DNA of 54,622 bases from Treponema sp. (lineage in GTDB: Bacteria > Spirochaetota > Spirochaetia > Treponematales > Treponemataceae), in contig JAKSTP010000016.1 of the NCBI GenBank assembly GCA_024402505.1, positions 1 through 54,622 of the forward strand, in the 5' to 3' direction. The notes beneath the pieces were generated by a model that saw only the letters and a list, made by a program, of their open reading frames with translations, made no database searches and had not been told where the DNA came from. Made by a program: the position numbers and the translations under genes. Below are positions 41,624-48,880 of the stretch, one piece after another. Every line of letters starts with the position of its first letter. Within the stretch, counting starts at the first letter, position 1.

Positions 41624-41642
41624 TGCACAGTAATACTGTGCA
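41624..41642. promoter_or_regulatory. Palindrome TGCACAGTAATACTGTGCA, candidate PucR site
   Basis: The perfect 8-bp half-sites of TGCACAGTAATACTGTGCA are centred about 59 bases before the predicted start of the ABC-transporter transcript, a common activator position. As RNA it could also be a weak terminator for the PucR gene, but the T tract is poor. Confidence 0.55.
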
Positions 41643-41679
41643 GTTTGTACAATGAAATCTGTTTTGCCCTCTGATAAAT

Positions 41680-41685
41680 TATAAC
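41680..41685 (+). promoter_or_regulatory. -10 box of the amino-acid ABC transporter operon
   Basis: TATAAC is the same -10 as glnN. At 17-nt spacing the -35 is ATCTGT, a poor match, which suggests dependence on an activator such as the adjacent PucR. Confidence 0.45.
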
Positions 41686-41690
41686 CATCA

Positions 41691-41733
41691 AAAGCAAAGA
41701 CGCTTTGGGAATGTCCCAAGGCGTCTTTTTTTT
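41691..41733 (+). promoter_or_regulatory. ABC-transporter leader attenuator: hexaloop hairpin overlapping a terminator
   Basis: The perfect hairpin AAAGC-[AAAGAC]-GCTTT (hexaloop 41696-41701) overlaps the terminator GACGCTTTGGGA/TCCCAAGGCGTC (41699-41710 with 41714-41725, one G-U), followed by eight T. The Shine-Dalgarno GAGGTG and ATG 41762 follow. The hexaloop is identical to those of asnB and glnN module 1. Confidence 0.82.
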
Positions 41734-41761
41734 GGATTAATAATTTTAGCGAGGTGCGAAA

Positions 41762-42640
41762 ATGAGAAAATCAAGAATTGCAGGAATTGCAAAAACAATG
41801 GCAGTGGCTTTGTCCCTGGTATCGGTAGTAGCTATTACCGGATGTAAAGAAAAAAAAGAAGCATCTTCTAAACCGGTTCTTAAAGTCGGAATGGAATGTG
41901 CTTATGCTCCGTTCAACTGGACTCAGGATTCAGACAAAACTCCAGATGGAACAGCAGCTGTTCCAATTTACAGTGAAAAATATTACGCCTATGGTTACGA
42001 CGTTGCAGTTGCAAAAATGCTTGCAGATCATCTTGGAATGGACCTGGAAATCCACAAAAGTGAATGGTCTTCAATTGGTATCAGCATGGATGTAGGCGAT
42101 TATGACTGTATCATTGCAGGTATGGGTAAAACAGCTGAACGTGAATTGGCTTATTCCTTCACAACACCATACTACTATCGTGATAACTGTATTGTTGTAA
42201 AAGCAGACGGTCCTTATGCCGGAGTAAAAGGTCTTAGTGACATGGCAGGAAAAGGTGTTCGTCTTACAACACAGCTTGGTACAGGATGGATTCCACTTCT
42301 GGATCAGATTGATGGAGCCGTAAAATCAGGAAACTACGAAACAACTTCTGAATGTTTCATGGCTATTTCAAATGATGTTGCCGATGTTGCAATCGTTGAC
42401 CTTCCAACCGCCCAGAGTGCCTTGATGACAAACAAAGGTTTGAAAATCATTCAGCTTGATAAGGCAGATACTTTTGTTGGTGACGGTCCAATGGTAAATG
42501 TTTGTATCGCTACACGTAAAAACGATACAGCACTTCGTGACAAGCTTCAGAAAGCTATGGACGAACTTGGCTGGAACGATAAGGCAAAAATGGATGCTCT
42601 GATGGAAAAAGCAATCACACAGCAGCCTGCTGCTAACTAA
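41762..42640 (+). CDS. Amino-acid ABC transporter substrate-binding lipoprotein
   Basis: This is a periplasmic-face lipoprotein: a signal peptide ends in the lipobox AITGC (Cys28). The mature part is a family 3 solute-binding protein (PVLKVGMECAYAPFNW, GYDVAVAKMLADHLG, IIAGMGKTAERELAYSFTTPYY), the type that binds polar amino acids. It is the first gene of the transporter operon. The leader has a nitrogen-type attenuator and the gene follows a PucR regulator, so uptake is probably used for nitrogen or amino-acid fermentation. The ligand is not determinable here. Confidence 0.93.
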   Translation: MRKSRIAGIAKTMAVALSLVSVVAITGCKEKKEASSKPVLKVGMECAYAPFNWTQDSDKTPDGTAAVPIYSEKYYAYGYDVAVAKMLADHLGMDLEIHKSEWSSIGISMDVGDYDCIIAGMGKTAERELAYSFTTPYYYRDNCIVVKADGPYAGVKGLSDMAGKGVRLTTQLGTGWIPLLDQIDGAVKSGNYETTSECFMAISNDVADVAIVDLPTAQSALMTNKGLKIIQLDKADTFVGDGPMVNVCIATRKNDTALRDKLQKAMDELGWNDKAKMDALMEKAITQQPAAN

Positions 42641-42702
42641 ACTGAATTAAATCCTGGCAGGAGCCTGAAACTATGGTTCCTGCCTTCTTATGGAGAAATA
42701 AA

Positions 42703-43464
42703 ATGGAAACAAGTCCTACATCAACATTTGGTTGGGTATTCTTTCTGGCTAAGAAATACTCCGGTATGTTTATAGAAGGTACCTGGATTACACTTTACAT
42801 TGCCGTTGTAGGCACGATTCTGGGATTTGTTCTTGGATTTTTGATTGGTGTTATTCAGGATTCAAAAATCAGCCAGCATGATAATTCTGTAAAAAAGGTG
42901 CTTATGCGCTTTTTCAAAATTATTTCAACAGTCTATGTTGAAGTGTTCCGTGACACTCCTATGATCGTACAGGCTATGATCATTTATTATGGATTGCGTC
43001 AGACTGCTGTTGGAGCACACATGACAGCCGTTTTTGCCGGTATTCTGGTTACAGTTTTGAATACAGGTGCTTATATGGCAGAAACAGTCCGCGGTGGAAT
43101 TGGTTCCATAGATAAAGGACAGAGGGAAGGGGCCTGGGCTATGGGAATGAGTCCAATCAAAACAATGATTTTTGTTGTTCTTCCACAGGCTTTCAAAAAT
43201 ATCATTCCTGAAATGGCAAATACATTTCTTACAAACTTGAAAATGACTTCCGTTTTGAACGTTATTGCTGTAAAAGAACTGTTCATGGCAGCTAAGACTG
43301 TAGGCGGAAACTATTATAAATATTTTGAATCATACCTGGTTATTGCTGCCATCTATTTTGTACTTTGTTTTGTGTTCAATAAACTTTTCAATGCGATGGA
43401 AAAGAAGATGGAAGACAAGGCTGATTATGTTCTTGCAGTTGAATATCTGAATGATGGTGACTAA
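42703..43464 (+). CDS. Amino-acid ABC transporter permease (HisM/GlnP type)
   Basis: This is the inner-membrane permease of the polar amino-acid uptake family, with about five helices. The N-terminal GTWITLYIAVVGTILGF and the EAA loop GAWAMGMSPIKTMIFVVLPQAFKNI (about residues 142-166) contact the ATPase. ATG 42703, with GGAG about 10 nt upstream, is chosen over an in-frame GTG/ATG extension from 42673 that adds a non-conserved leader. Only one permease is encoded, so a homodimer is likely. It lies between the binding protein and the ATPase. Confidence 0.92.
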   Translation: METSPTSTFGWVFFLAKKYSGMFIEGTWITLYIAVVGTILGFVLGFLIGVIQDSKISQHDNSVKKVLMRFFKIISTVYVEVFRDTPMIVQAMIIYYGLRQTAVGAHMTAVFAGILVTVLNTGAYMAETVRGGIGSIDKGQREGAWAMGMSPIKTMIFVVLPQAFKNIIPEMANTFLTNLKMTSVLNVIAVKELFMAAKTVGGNYYKYFESYLVIAAIYFVLCFVFNKLFNAMEKKMEDKADYVLAVEYLNDGD

Positions 43465-43479
43465 TAAGGGGGCAGAAAA

Positions 43480-44220
43480 ATGGCAGAGAAGATTATTGAA
43501 ATCAAGGAACTGAGCAAGTCTTTTGGAAAGCATGAGGTCCTTAGAAAAATTGACATAGATATTGAAAAGGGAGAAATCATTTGTATTCTTGGTTCTTCCG
43601 GCAGCGGTAAATCAACATTGCTGCGCTGCATCAACAAATTGGAACGCCAGACAAGCGGAAAAGTTTTATTCCACGGAAAGGAAGTGCGAGATGTTCAGAA
43701 GGATGTAAACAATTTCCGTTCAAAGGTAGGCATGTGTTTTCAGTCTTTCAACCTTTTTAATAACTACACGGTTCTTGAAAACTGCATGCTTTGTACAAGA
43801 AAGGTTCTTCATATTTCTAAGGAAGAAGCTTTCCAGCGGGCAATCAAGCATCTTAAGGAAGTTGGAATGGCTCCTTATATCAATGCAAAACCTGCCCAGC
43901 TTTCTGGTGGACAGAAGCAGCGTGTAGCTATTGCCAGAAGCCTGTGCATGGATCCTGAAGTCCTTCTTTTTGATGAACCTACTTCAGCCCTTGACCCGGA
44001 AATGGTAGGGGAAGTTTTAAACACCATGAAGGAACTGGCTAAGACAGGTTTAACAATGGTAATTGTAACCCATGAAATGGGATTTGCCCGTGATGTAAGT
44101 ACAAGAACAATCTTTATGGATCAGGGGTATGTTGCAGAAGATGCACCGCCATCACAGTTCTTTACTAATCCTACAAATCCAAGATCGCGGGAATTCCTGA
44201 AACGATACTTGGCAGGCTAA
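43480..44220 (+). CDS. Amino-acid ABC transporter ATP-binding protein (GlnQ/HisP type)
   Basis: This is the ATPase of the amino-acid importer. Walker [14 protein letters not shown]-loop MCFQSFNLF, signature [15 protein letters not shown], Walker [15 protein letters not shown] and the switch [11 protein letters not shown] are all intact in 246 residues. The Shine-Dalgarno is GGGGG, 7 nt before the ATG. It is followed 20 bases later by a cytidylate-kinase-like gene in the same operon. Confidence 0.95.
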   Translation: MAEKIIEIKELSKSFGKHEVLRKIDIDIEKGEIICILGSSGSGKSTLLRCINKLERQTSGKVLFHGKEVRDVQKDVNNFRSKVGMCFQSFNLFNNYTVLENCMLCTRKVLHISKEEAFQRAIKHLKEVGMAPYINAKPAQLSGGQKQRVAIARSLCMDPEVLLFDEPTSALDPEMVGEVLNTMKELAKTGLTMVIVTHEMGFARDVSTRTIFMDQGYVAEDAPPSQFFTNPTNPRSREFLKRYLAG

Positions 44221-44240
44221 TAAAAAAGAGGTGAATAGAT

Positions 44241-44885
44241 ATGGCAGAAAAAGAACAGGAACATTTTGTAGTAACATTTGCCCGTGGGTTTGGAACCGGG
44301 GGAAAAGAAATAGCTTCCAATCTGGCAAAAGAACTGGGAATCCACTGTTATGAAAACAGAATCCTAACTCTTGCAAGCCAGATGAGCGGTCTTGATGAAG
44401 AAATTTTCCGTGAAGTGGATGAAAAAGTAAGAGGTAAAGGCGGTTTTTCTAGTTTTTTGAAGGGACTTCCAAAAGCAAAAACTTACATTGCACGAAACGA
44501 AAAATTTGTAAGTGATGACAAGCTTTTTGAATACCAGAGCAAAATCATAAAAAATCTTGCAGAAACAGAAAGCTGTGTAATTGTTGGAAAATGTGCAGAT
44601 TACGTTCTTAGGGGTAATCCAAGAGTTGTAAGCGTTTATATTGAAGCACCAAGAGCTTTCTGTCTTAAACGCACAATGGAAAAAATGGGAGTAACAGCTG
44701 AAGTTGCTGCTGCCACAATTACCCAGACAGATAAGTTCCGCGCTGATTATTATGAATATTACACAGGCGGAAACTACTGGACCAACCCGGTAAACTACGA
44801 CATCACTTTGAACAGTGAAAAAGTAGGAATTGATGGTTGTGTAAAGATGGTAAAACATCTTCTTGAAGTAAAAGGCTTAATCTAA
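44241..44885 (+). CDS. Cytidylate-kinase-like family protein
   Basis: The 214-residue P-loop protein resembles the cytidylate-kinase-like family (FARGFGTGGKEIASNLAKELGI at the N-terminus, VIVGKCADYVL, VYIEAPRAFCLKRTMEK). The P-loop is degenerate compared with true Cmk, and the phosphate acceptor is unknown. Its place between an amino-acid transporter and a class III aminotransferase suggests a role in that pathway or its regulation, but this is context only. The Shine-Dalgarno GAGGTG precedes the ATG. Confidence 0.82.
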   Translation: MAEKEQEHFVVTFARGFGTGGKEIASNLAKELGIHCYENRILTLASQMSGLDEEIFREVDEKVRGKGGFSSFLKGLPKAKTYIARNEKFVSDDKLFEYQSKIIKNLAETESCVIVGKCADYVLRGNPRVVSVYIEAPRAFCLKRTMEKMGVTAEVAAATITQTDKFRADYYEYYTGGNYWTNPVNYDITLNSEKVGIDGCVKMVKHLLEVKGLI

Positions 44886-44920
44886 ACAATAAAAGAAAAC
44901 TCAATAAAAGGAGAAATACT

Positions 44921-46126
44921 ATGAAACTTAAGGACACAGGATTAACAGCACAGGATATTAAGGACAAGGTTTCAAAATATATGATTGAAACTTATGAACG
45001 CTTTGATTTTATTGCAGAAACAGCAAAAGACCAGTATGTGTATGACGAAAAAGGTGAACCATATCTGGATTTTTATGCAGGTATTGCCGTAAACAGCGCA
45101 GGTAACTGTAACCAGAAAGTAGTGGATGCAGTAATCGACCAGGTTCAGGATGTTATGCATACTTTCAACTATCCTTACACAATTCCACAGGCTCTTCTGG
45201 CAGAAAAAGTTTGTACAACTATTGGCATGGACAAGATTTTCTACCAGAACTCAGGTACAGAAGCCAACGAAGCCATGATCAAAATGGCACGTAAATATGG
45301 AATCGAAAAATACGGTCCAAATAAATATCACATCGTTACTGCCAAAATGGGATTCCACGGAAGAACTTTTGGTGCCATGAGTGCTACAGGTCAGCCAGGA
45401 AACGGATGTCAGGTTGGTTTTGGTCCAATGACATACGGATTCTCTTACGCTCCATACAACGACCTTGAAGCTTTCAAAAATGCATGTACAGAAAATACAA
45501 TTGCCATTATGGTTGAACCTGTTCAGGGCGAAGGCGGTGTACATCCAGCAACTATGGAATTCATGCAGGGACTCCGTAAATTCTGTGATGAAAAAGGTAT
45601 GCTTCTTTTGATAGACGAAGTTCAGACAGGATGGTGTAGAACCGGTTCTGTAATGAGCTTTATGAACTACGGAATCAAACCGGATATCGTTTCTATGGCT
45701 AAGGCTCTTGGTGGCGGTATGCCTATTGGTGCAATCTGTGCTACTGCTGAAGTTGCCAAAGCCTTTACTGCAGGAAGCCACGGAACAACATTCGGTGGAC
45801 ACCCTGTAAGCTGTGCTGCCGCTCTTGCAGAAGTAAATGAACTTCTGGACAGAGATCTGGCAGGAAACGCAAAGAAAATGGGAGACTATTTCTCTGCAAA
45901 ACTTGCAACTCTTCCACATGTAAAAGAAGTACGTCACCAGGGACTTCTGGTTGGTGTTGAATTCGATGATTCAATCAGCGGTGTTGATGTAAAGCACAAG
46001 TGTCTTGAAAAACATCTTCTGATTACTGCTATCGGGGCCCATACAATCCGTATGATTCCGCCTCTCATCATCACAGAAGCTGATTGTGACAAAGCATTTG
46101 AAATCATTAAAAGCGTAGTTGCATAG
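44921..46126 (+). CDS. Class III aminotransferase (acetylornithine/4-aminobutyrate type)
   Basis: The protein is a PLP-dependent fold type I aminotransferase. Seen are YQNSGTEANEAMIKMARKYG (phosphate-binding segment), MGFHGRTFGAMSATG, VEPVQGEGGV, IDEVQTGWCRTG and the PLP lysine Lys261 in SMAKALGGGMPIG. It has 401 residues, as in the ArgD/GabT/AGXT2 group. Neighbouring amino-acid uptake and alcohol dehydrogenases favour a catabolic role (removal of an omega-amino group) over arginine synthesis, but specificity cannot be read from motifs. The Shine-Dalgarno AAAGGAG precedes the ATG. Confidence 0.88.
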   Translation: MKLKDTGLTAQDIKDKVSKYMIETYERFDFIAETAKDQYVYDEKGEPYLDFYAGIAVNSAGNCNQKVVDAVIDQVQDVMHTFNYPYTIPQALLAEKVCTTIGMDKIFYQNSGTEANEAMIKMARKYGIEKYGPNKYHIVTAKMGFHGRTFGAMSATGQPGNGCQVGFGPMTYGFSYAPYNDLEAFKNACTENTIAIMVEPVQGEGGVHPATMEFMQGLRKFCDEKGMLLLIDEVQTGWCRTGSVMSFMNYGIKPDIVSMAKALGGGMPIGAICATAEVAKAFTAGSHGTTFGGHPVSCAAALAEVNELLDRDLAGNAKKMGDYFSAKLATLPHVKEVRHQGLLVGVEFDDSISGVDVKHKCLEKHLLITAIGAHTIRMIPPLIITEADCDKAFEIIKSVVA

Positions 46127-46154
46127 GGGATAACATCCCGAACTTATAAGAAAC

Positions 46155-46216
46155 CGTCACCCTGAACTTGATTCAGGGGCTTTCCAAAGAGATGCTGAAA
46201 CAATTTCAGCATGACG
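46155..46216. repeat. Palindromic interspersed repeat (CCTGAAC/GTTCAGG type)
   Basis: This cloverleaf-like element has the outer stem CGTCA/TGACG enclosing the two hairpins CCCTGAA-CTTGA-TTCAGGG and ATGCTGAA-ACAAT-TTCAGCAT. It lies between the aminotransferase and the first iron-dependent alcohol dehydrogenase. Half of the same element occurs inside gltB at 52484. Confidence 0.75.
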
Positions 46217-46235
46217 AATCAATAAAGAGGAAATT

Positions 46236-47408
46236 ATGGACTTTACATTTTCAATTCCACAGAATGTTGTATTCGGATCAGGCTCACTTTCCAAGTTACC
46301 TGACGTTGCCTCCAGACTTGGAAAGACAAAAGCTTTGATTATTTCAGGACCACATCTTGAAAAAATCGGGCTGGTTGCTAAATGTTCTGATGCAATGAAA
46401 ACTGCCGGAATTGAAAGTGTTAGTTTTTGCCGAACAGAGGGAAATCCTTCCGTAGAAACTGTAAATGCCGCAGCTTCACTTTTTAAAGAAAGCGGGGCAG
46501 ATTTTATAGTTGCTTTTGGCGGAGGATCGCCTCTGGATGTGGCAAAGGCAGTTGCAGTTCTTGCCGCTTACGGTGGAAAAATCACTGATTATGAAGGTGG
46601 TGGAAAAGTTCCAGGTCCTGTTGTTCCAATGATTGCAATTCCTACTACTGCAGGAACTGGAAGTGAAGTAACGGCTTTTTCGGTAATCACAGACCATAGC
46701 CGTGACTACAAACTTACAGTGGCTTCAAACTATCTGCTTCCATCTTATGCAATCCTGGATGCTGATTTGATTTCAACAGTGCCTGCCGGAACTGCCGCAG
46801 CCTGTGGTATTGATGCTATGATTCATGCTCTTGAATCTTACCTTTCAAAAGCAGCAAGTCCATTCTCTGAAATGTTCTCACTCAGGGCTCTGGAACTGAT
46901 AGGTGAGGCAATCAGGGAATATGTAAAGGACCGTGGAAATAAAGCAGCTGCCGAAAAAATGCTCCTTGGCTCTTTGTTTGCGGGAATTGCCTTCAGTCAC
47001 GCCCGCCTTGGTGATGTTCATGCAATGAGCCATCCTGTAAGTGCCTTTTTTGATATTCCACATGGAGTGGCAAATGCCATTCTTCTTCCAAAAATTGTGG
47101 AATTCAACGAGACTGCAACGGAAGAATCTTCATATATGGAAAAATATTATCAGATTTACCGTTGTGTTTGCAAAAATCCTGTTTCAAAAGAAAGGTTTGT
47201 GGCATCTATGCTTCAGGTAGAACTTGCTGATCTAAATGCTGAACTTGGAATTCCAGCTGGACTTGAAAAAGCCGGAGTAAGTAAAGATGATTTTGAAAAG
47301 GTACTTTTTCAGATGGCAAAAGATGCAATGAAAAGCGGAAATATCAGCGTAAATCCAAGAAAGACTTCAGAAGAAGATATTCTGGATCTTTACCGAAAAT
47401 CATTTTAA
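46236..47408 (+). CDS. Iron-containing alcohol dehydrogenase (copy 1)
   Basis: This 390-residue group III alcohol dehydrogenase reduces an aldehyde or oxidises an alcohol or hydroxyacid with NAD(P). The nucleotide-binding FGGGSPLDVAKAVAVL, PTTAGTGSEVTAF and metal ligands in MIHALESYLSK and DVHAMSHPVSAFFDIPHG are intact. The Shine-Dalgarno AGAGGA lies just before the ATG. It follows the class III aminotransferase, so it may reduce the semialdehyde that transamination produces. It is only distantly similar to the next gene. Confidence 0.9.
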   Translation: MDFTFSIPQNVVFGSGSLSKLPDVASRLGKTKALIISGPHLEKIGLVAKCSDAMKTAGIESVSFCRTEGNPSVETVNAAASLFKESGADFIVAFGGGSPLDVAKAVAVLAAYGGKITDYEGGGKVPGPVVPMIAIPTTAGTGSEVTAFSVITDHSRDYKLTVASNYLLPSYAILDADLISTVPAGTAAACGIDAMIHALESYLSKAASPFSEMFSLRALELIGEAIREYVKDRGNKAAAEKMLLGSLFAGIAFSHARLGDVHAMSHPVSAFFDIPHGVANAILLPKIVEFNETATEESSYMEKYYQIYRCVCKNPVSKERFVASMLQVELADLNAELGIPAGLEKAGVSKDDFEKVLFQMAKDAMKSGNISVNPRKTSEEDILDLYRKSF

Positions 47409-47512
47409 GATTTTGTATTTGTTTTTTAAGCACAGATATCAAAGTATGTAAATCTACAATTATTCTGTACATTTTCCTATAAAAAAGGGATTATCGGGTT
47501 CATACTTGAAGC

Positions 47513-48688
47513 ATGGAAAATTTTACATTTTACGCACCAACATATTTTGATTTTGGTAATGACAGTGAAACTCACTGTGGAAAACTTGTTAAACGTTTCG
47601 GGGGTTCAAAGGTCCTTGTTCATTTTGGCGGTGGTTCTGCAAAAAGATCAGGACTTCTGGATAAAGTAGAAAAGGCACTTAAAGACGAAGGCATTCCTTT
47701 TGTGGAACTTGGGGGAGTTATGCCAAACCCACGAAGCGGTCTTGTTTACCAGGGAATTGACCTTTGTAAAAAAGAAGGTGTTGATTTCATTCTGGCCGTA
47801 GGTGGCGGAAGTGTAATCGACAGTGCAAAAGCAATTGCCGCAGGATCTTTGTACGAGGGAGATTTCTGGGATTTCTATTCAAAAGGTATTCCAGTAACAA
47901 AGGCTCTTCCTGTAGGAACAGTACTTACAATTGCTGCTGCCGGTAGTGAAGGAAGTCCGGACAGTGTTATTACTCACGAAGACGGCATGTACAAACGTGG
48001 AGCCAGCGGTGAAGCTTACAGACCAAAGTTCTCTGTTTTGAATCCTGAACTTACATGCACACTTGGCGCTTACCAGACAGCCTGTGGTGTTACAGACATT
48101 ATGGCTCATATCTGTGAACGCTATTTTACAAATTCTAAGGATGTTGAAGTTACAGACCGCCTTTGCGAAGGTCTTCTTAAAACCATGATTCACGAAGCTC
48201 TAAAAGTAATTGCTGACCTTGGAAATTACCAGGCCCGTGCAAATATCATGTGGGCCGGAATGGTTGCTCATAACAACATCTGTGGTGTAGGTCGCGGACA
48301 GGACTGGGCAAGCCACGGAATTGAACACGAACTTTCTGCACTTTACGACTGTGCTCACGGTGCTGGGCTTGCAGTAGTTATGCCACACTGGATGGAATAC
48401 GTTGTTGATCACGATGTAAACCGTTTCTGCCAGTTTGCAACCCGTGTTTGGGGTGTTGATATGGACTTTGAAAATCCAAAAGCCACTGCCATGGAAGGTA
48501 TCCGCCGTTTCAGAAACTTCCTTTCATCAATTGGAATGCCTGTAACTTTTGCTGAACTTGGTGCAAAAGAAGAAGATATTCCAACTCTGGTAAAACAGAG
48601 CCAGGTAACTGATGAAAACAAGATGGGCGGATTTGTTCGTCTTGGTCCTGCAGACATTACCAACATTTATAAGCTTTGCTTAAAATAA
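47513..48688 (+). CDS. Iron-containing alcohol dehydrogenase (copy 2, YqhD/BdhA type)
   Basis: This 391-residue member of the YqhD/butanol dehydrogenase branch is usually NAD(P)H-dependent and active on a broad range of aldehydes. Seen are NFTFYAPTYFDFG, VGGGSVIDSAKAIAAG, the metal ligands in DIMAHICERYF and GIEHELSALYDCAHGAGLA. A CATACT box ends 6 nt before the ATG, the same spacing as the leaderless genes here, and no Shine-Dalgarno is visible. The upstream gap of 104 bases suggests a separate promoter from copy 1. Confidence 0.9.
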   Translation: MENFTFYAPTYFDFGNDSETHCGKLVKRFGGSKVLVHFGGGSAKRSGLLDKVEKALKDEGIPFVELGGVMPNPRSGLVYQGIDLCKKEGVDFILAVGGGSVIDSAKAIAAGSLYEGDFWDFYSKGIPVTKALPVGTVLTIAAAGSEGSPDSVITHEDGMYKRGASGEAYRPKFSVLNPELTCTLGAYQTACGVTDIMAHICERYFTNSKDVEVTDRLCEGLLKTMIHEALKVIADLGNYQARANIMWAGMVAHNNICGVGRGQDWASHGIEHELSALYDCAHGAGLAVVMPHWMEYVVDHDVNRFCQFATRVWGVDMDFENPKATAMEGIRRFRNFLSSIGMPVTFAELGAKEEDIPTLVKQSQVTDENKMGGFVRLGPADITNIYKLCLK

Positions 48689-48692
48689 GCAC

Positions 48693-48721
48693 TTGCATAA
48701 AAAGTCAAGGCACGATATAGT
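48693..48721 (+). promoter_or_regulatory. Sigma-70 promoter of gltBD
   Basis: TTGCAT (48693-48698), 17 nt and TATAGT (48716-48721) predict a start near 48728, at the first attenuator hairpin. Confidence 0.65.
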
Positions 48722-48726
48722 TAAGC

Positions 48727-48784
48727 AAACGAAGACGTTTTACTAAGGGCAGTACTGTCTGCTTTTGTAAAACGTCTTTTTTTT
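48727..48784 (+). promoter_or_regulatory. gltB leader attenuator 1
   Basis: The hairpin AAAC-[GAAGAC]-GTTT (loop 48731-48736) keeps G4 and the C-G closing pair but has G instead of A at loop position 1. It overlaps the 12-bp terminator stem AAGACGTTTTAC/GTAAAACGTCTT (48732-48743 with 48767-48778), which runs into eight T (48777-48784). Confidence 0.72.
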
Positions 48785-48790
48785 AAATAA

Positions 48791-48867
48791 GGCGACAATG
48801 ATGTCGTCATGGGAAATCACTGTCTTTAGGCAGAATTCCCGTGATGCTGTCAATGTCGCTTTTTTTT
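48791..48867 (+). promoter_or_regulatory. gltB leader attenuator 2
   Basis: The hairpin GGCGAC-[AATGAT]-GTCGTC (six pairs with one G-U; hexaloop 48797-48802) lies wholly inside the 5' arm of a long terminator. Stem segments GCGACA/TGTCGC (48792-48797 with 48854-48859) and CGTCATGGG/CCCGTGATG (with wobbles) lead into eight T, and the gltB Shine-Dalgarno GAGGTG follows at once. Confidence 0.8.
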
Positions 48868-48880
48868 GAGGTGAATATTT

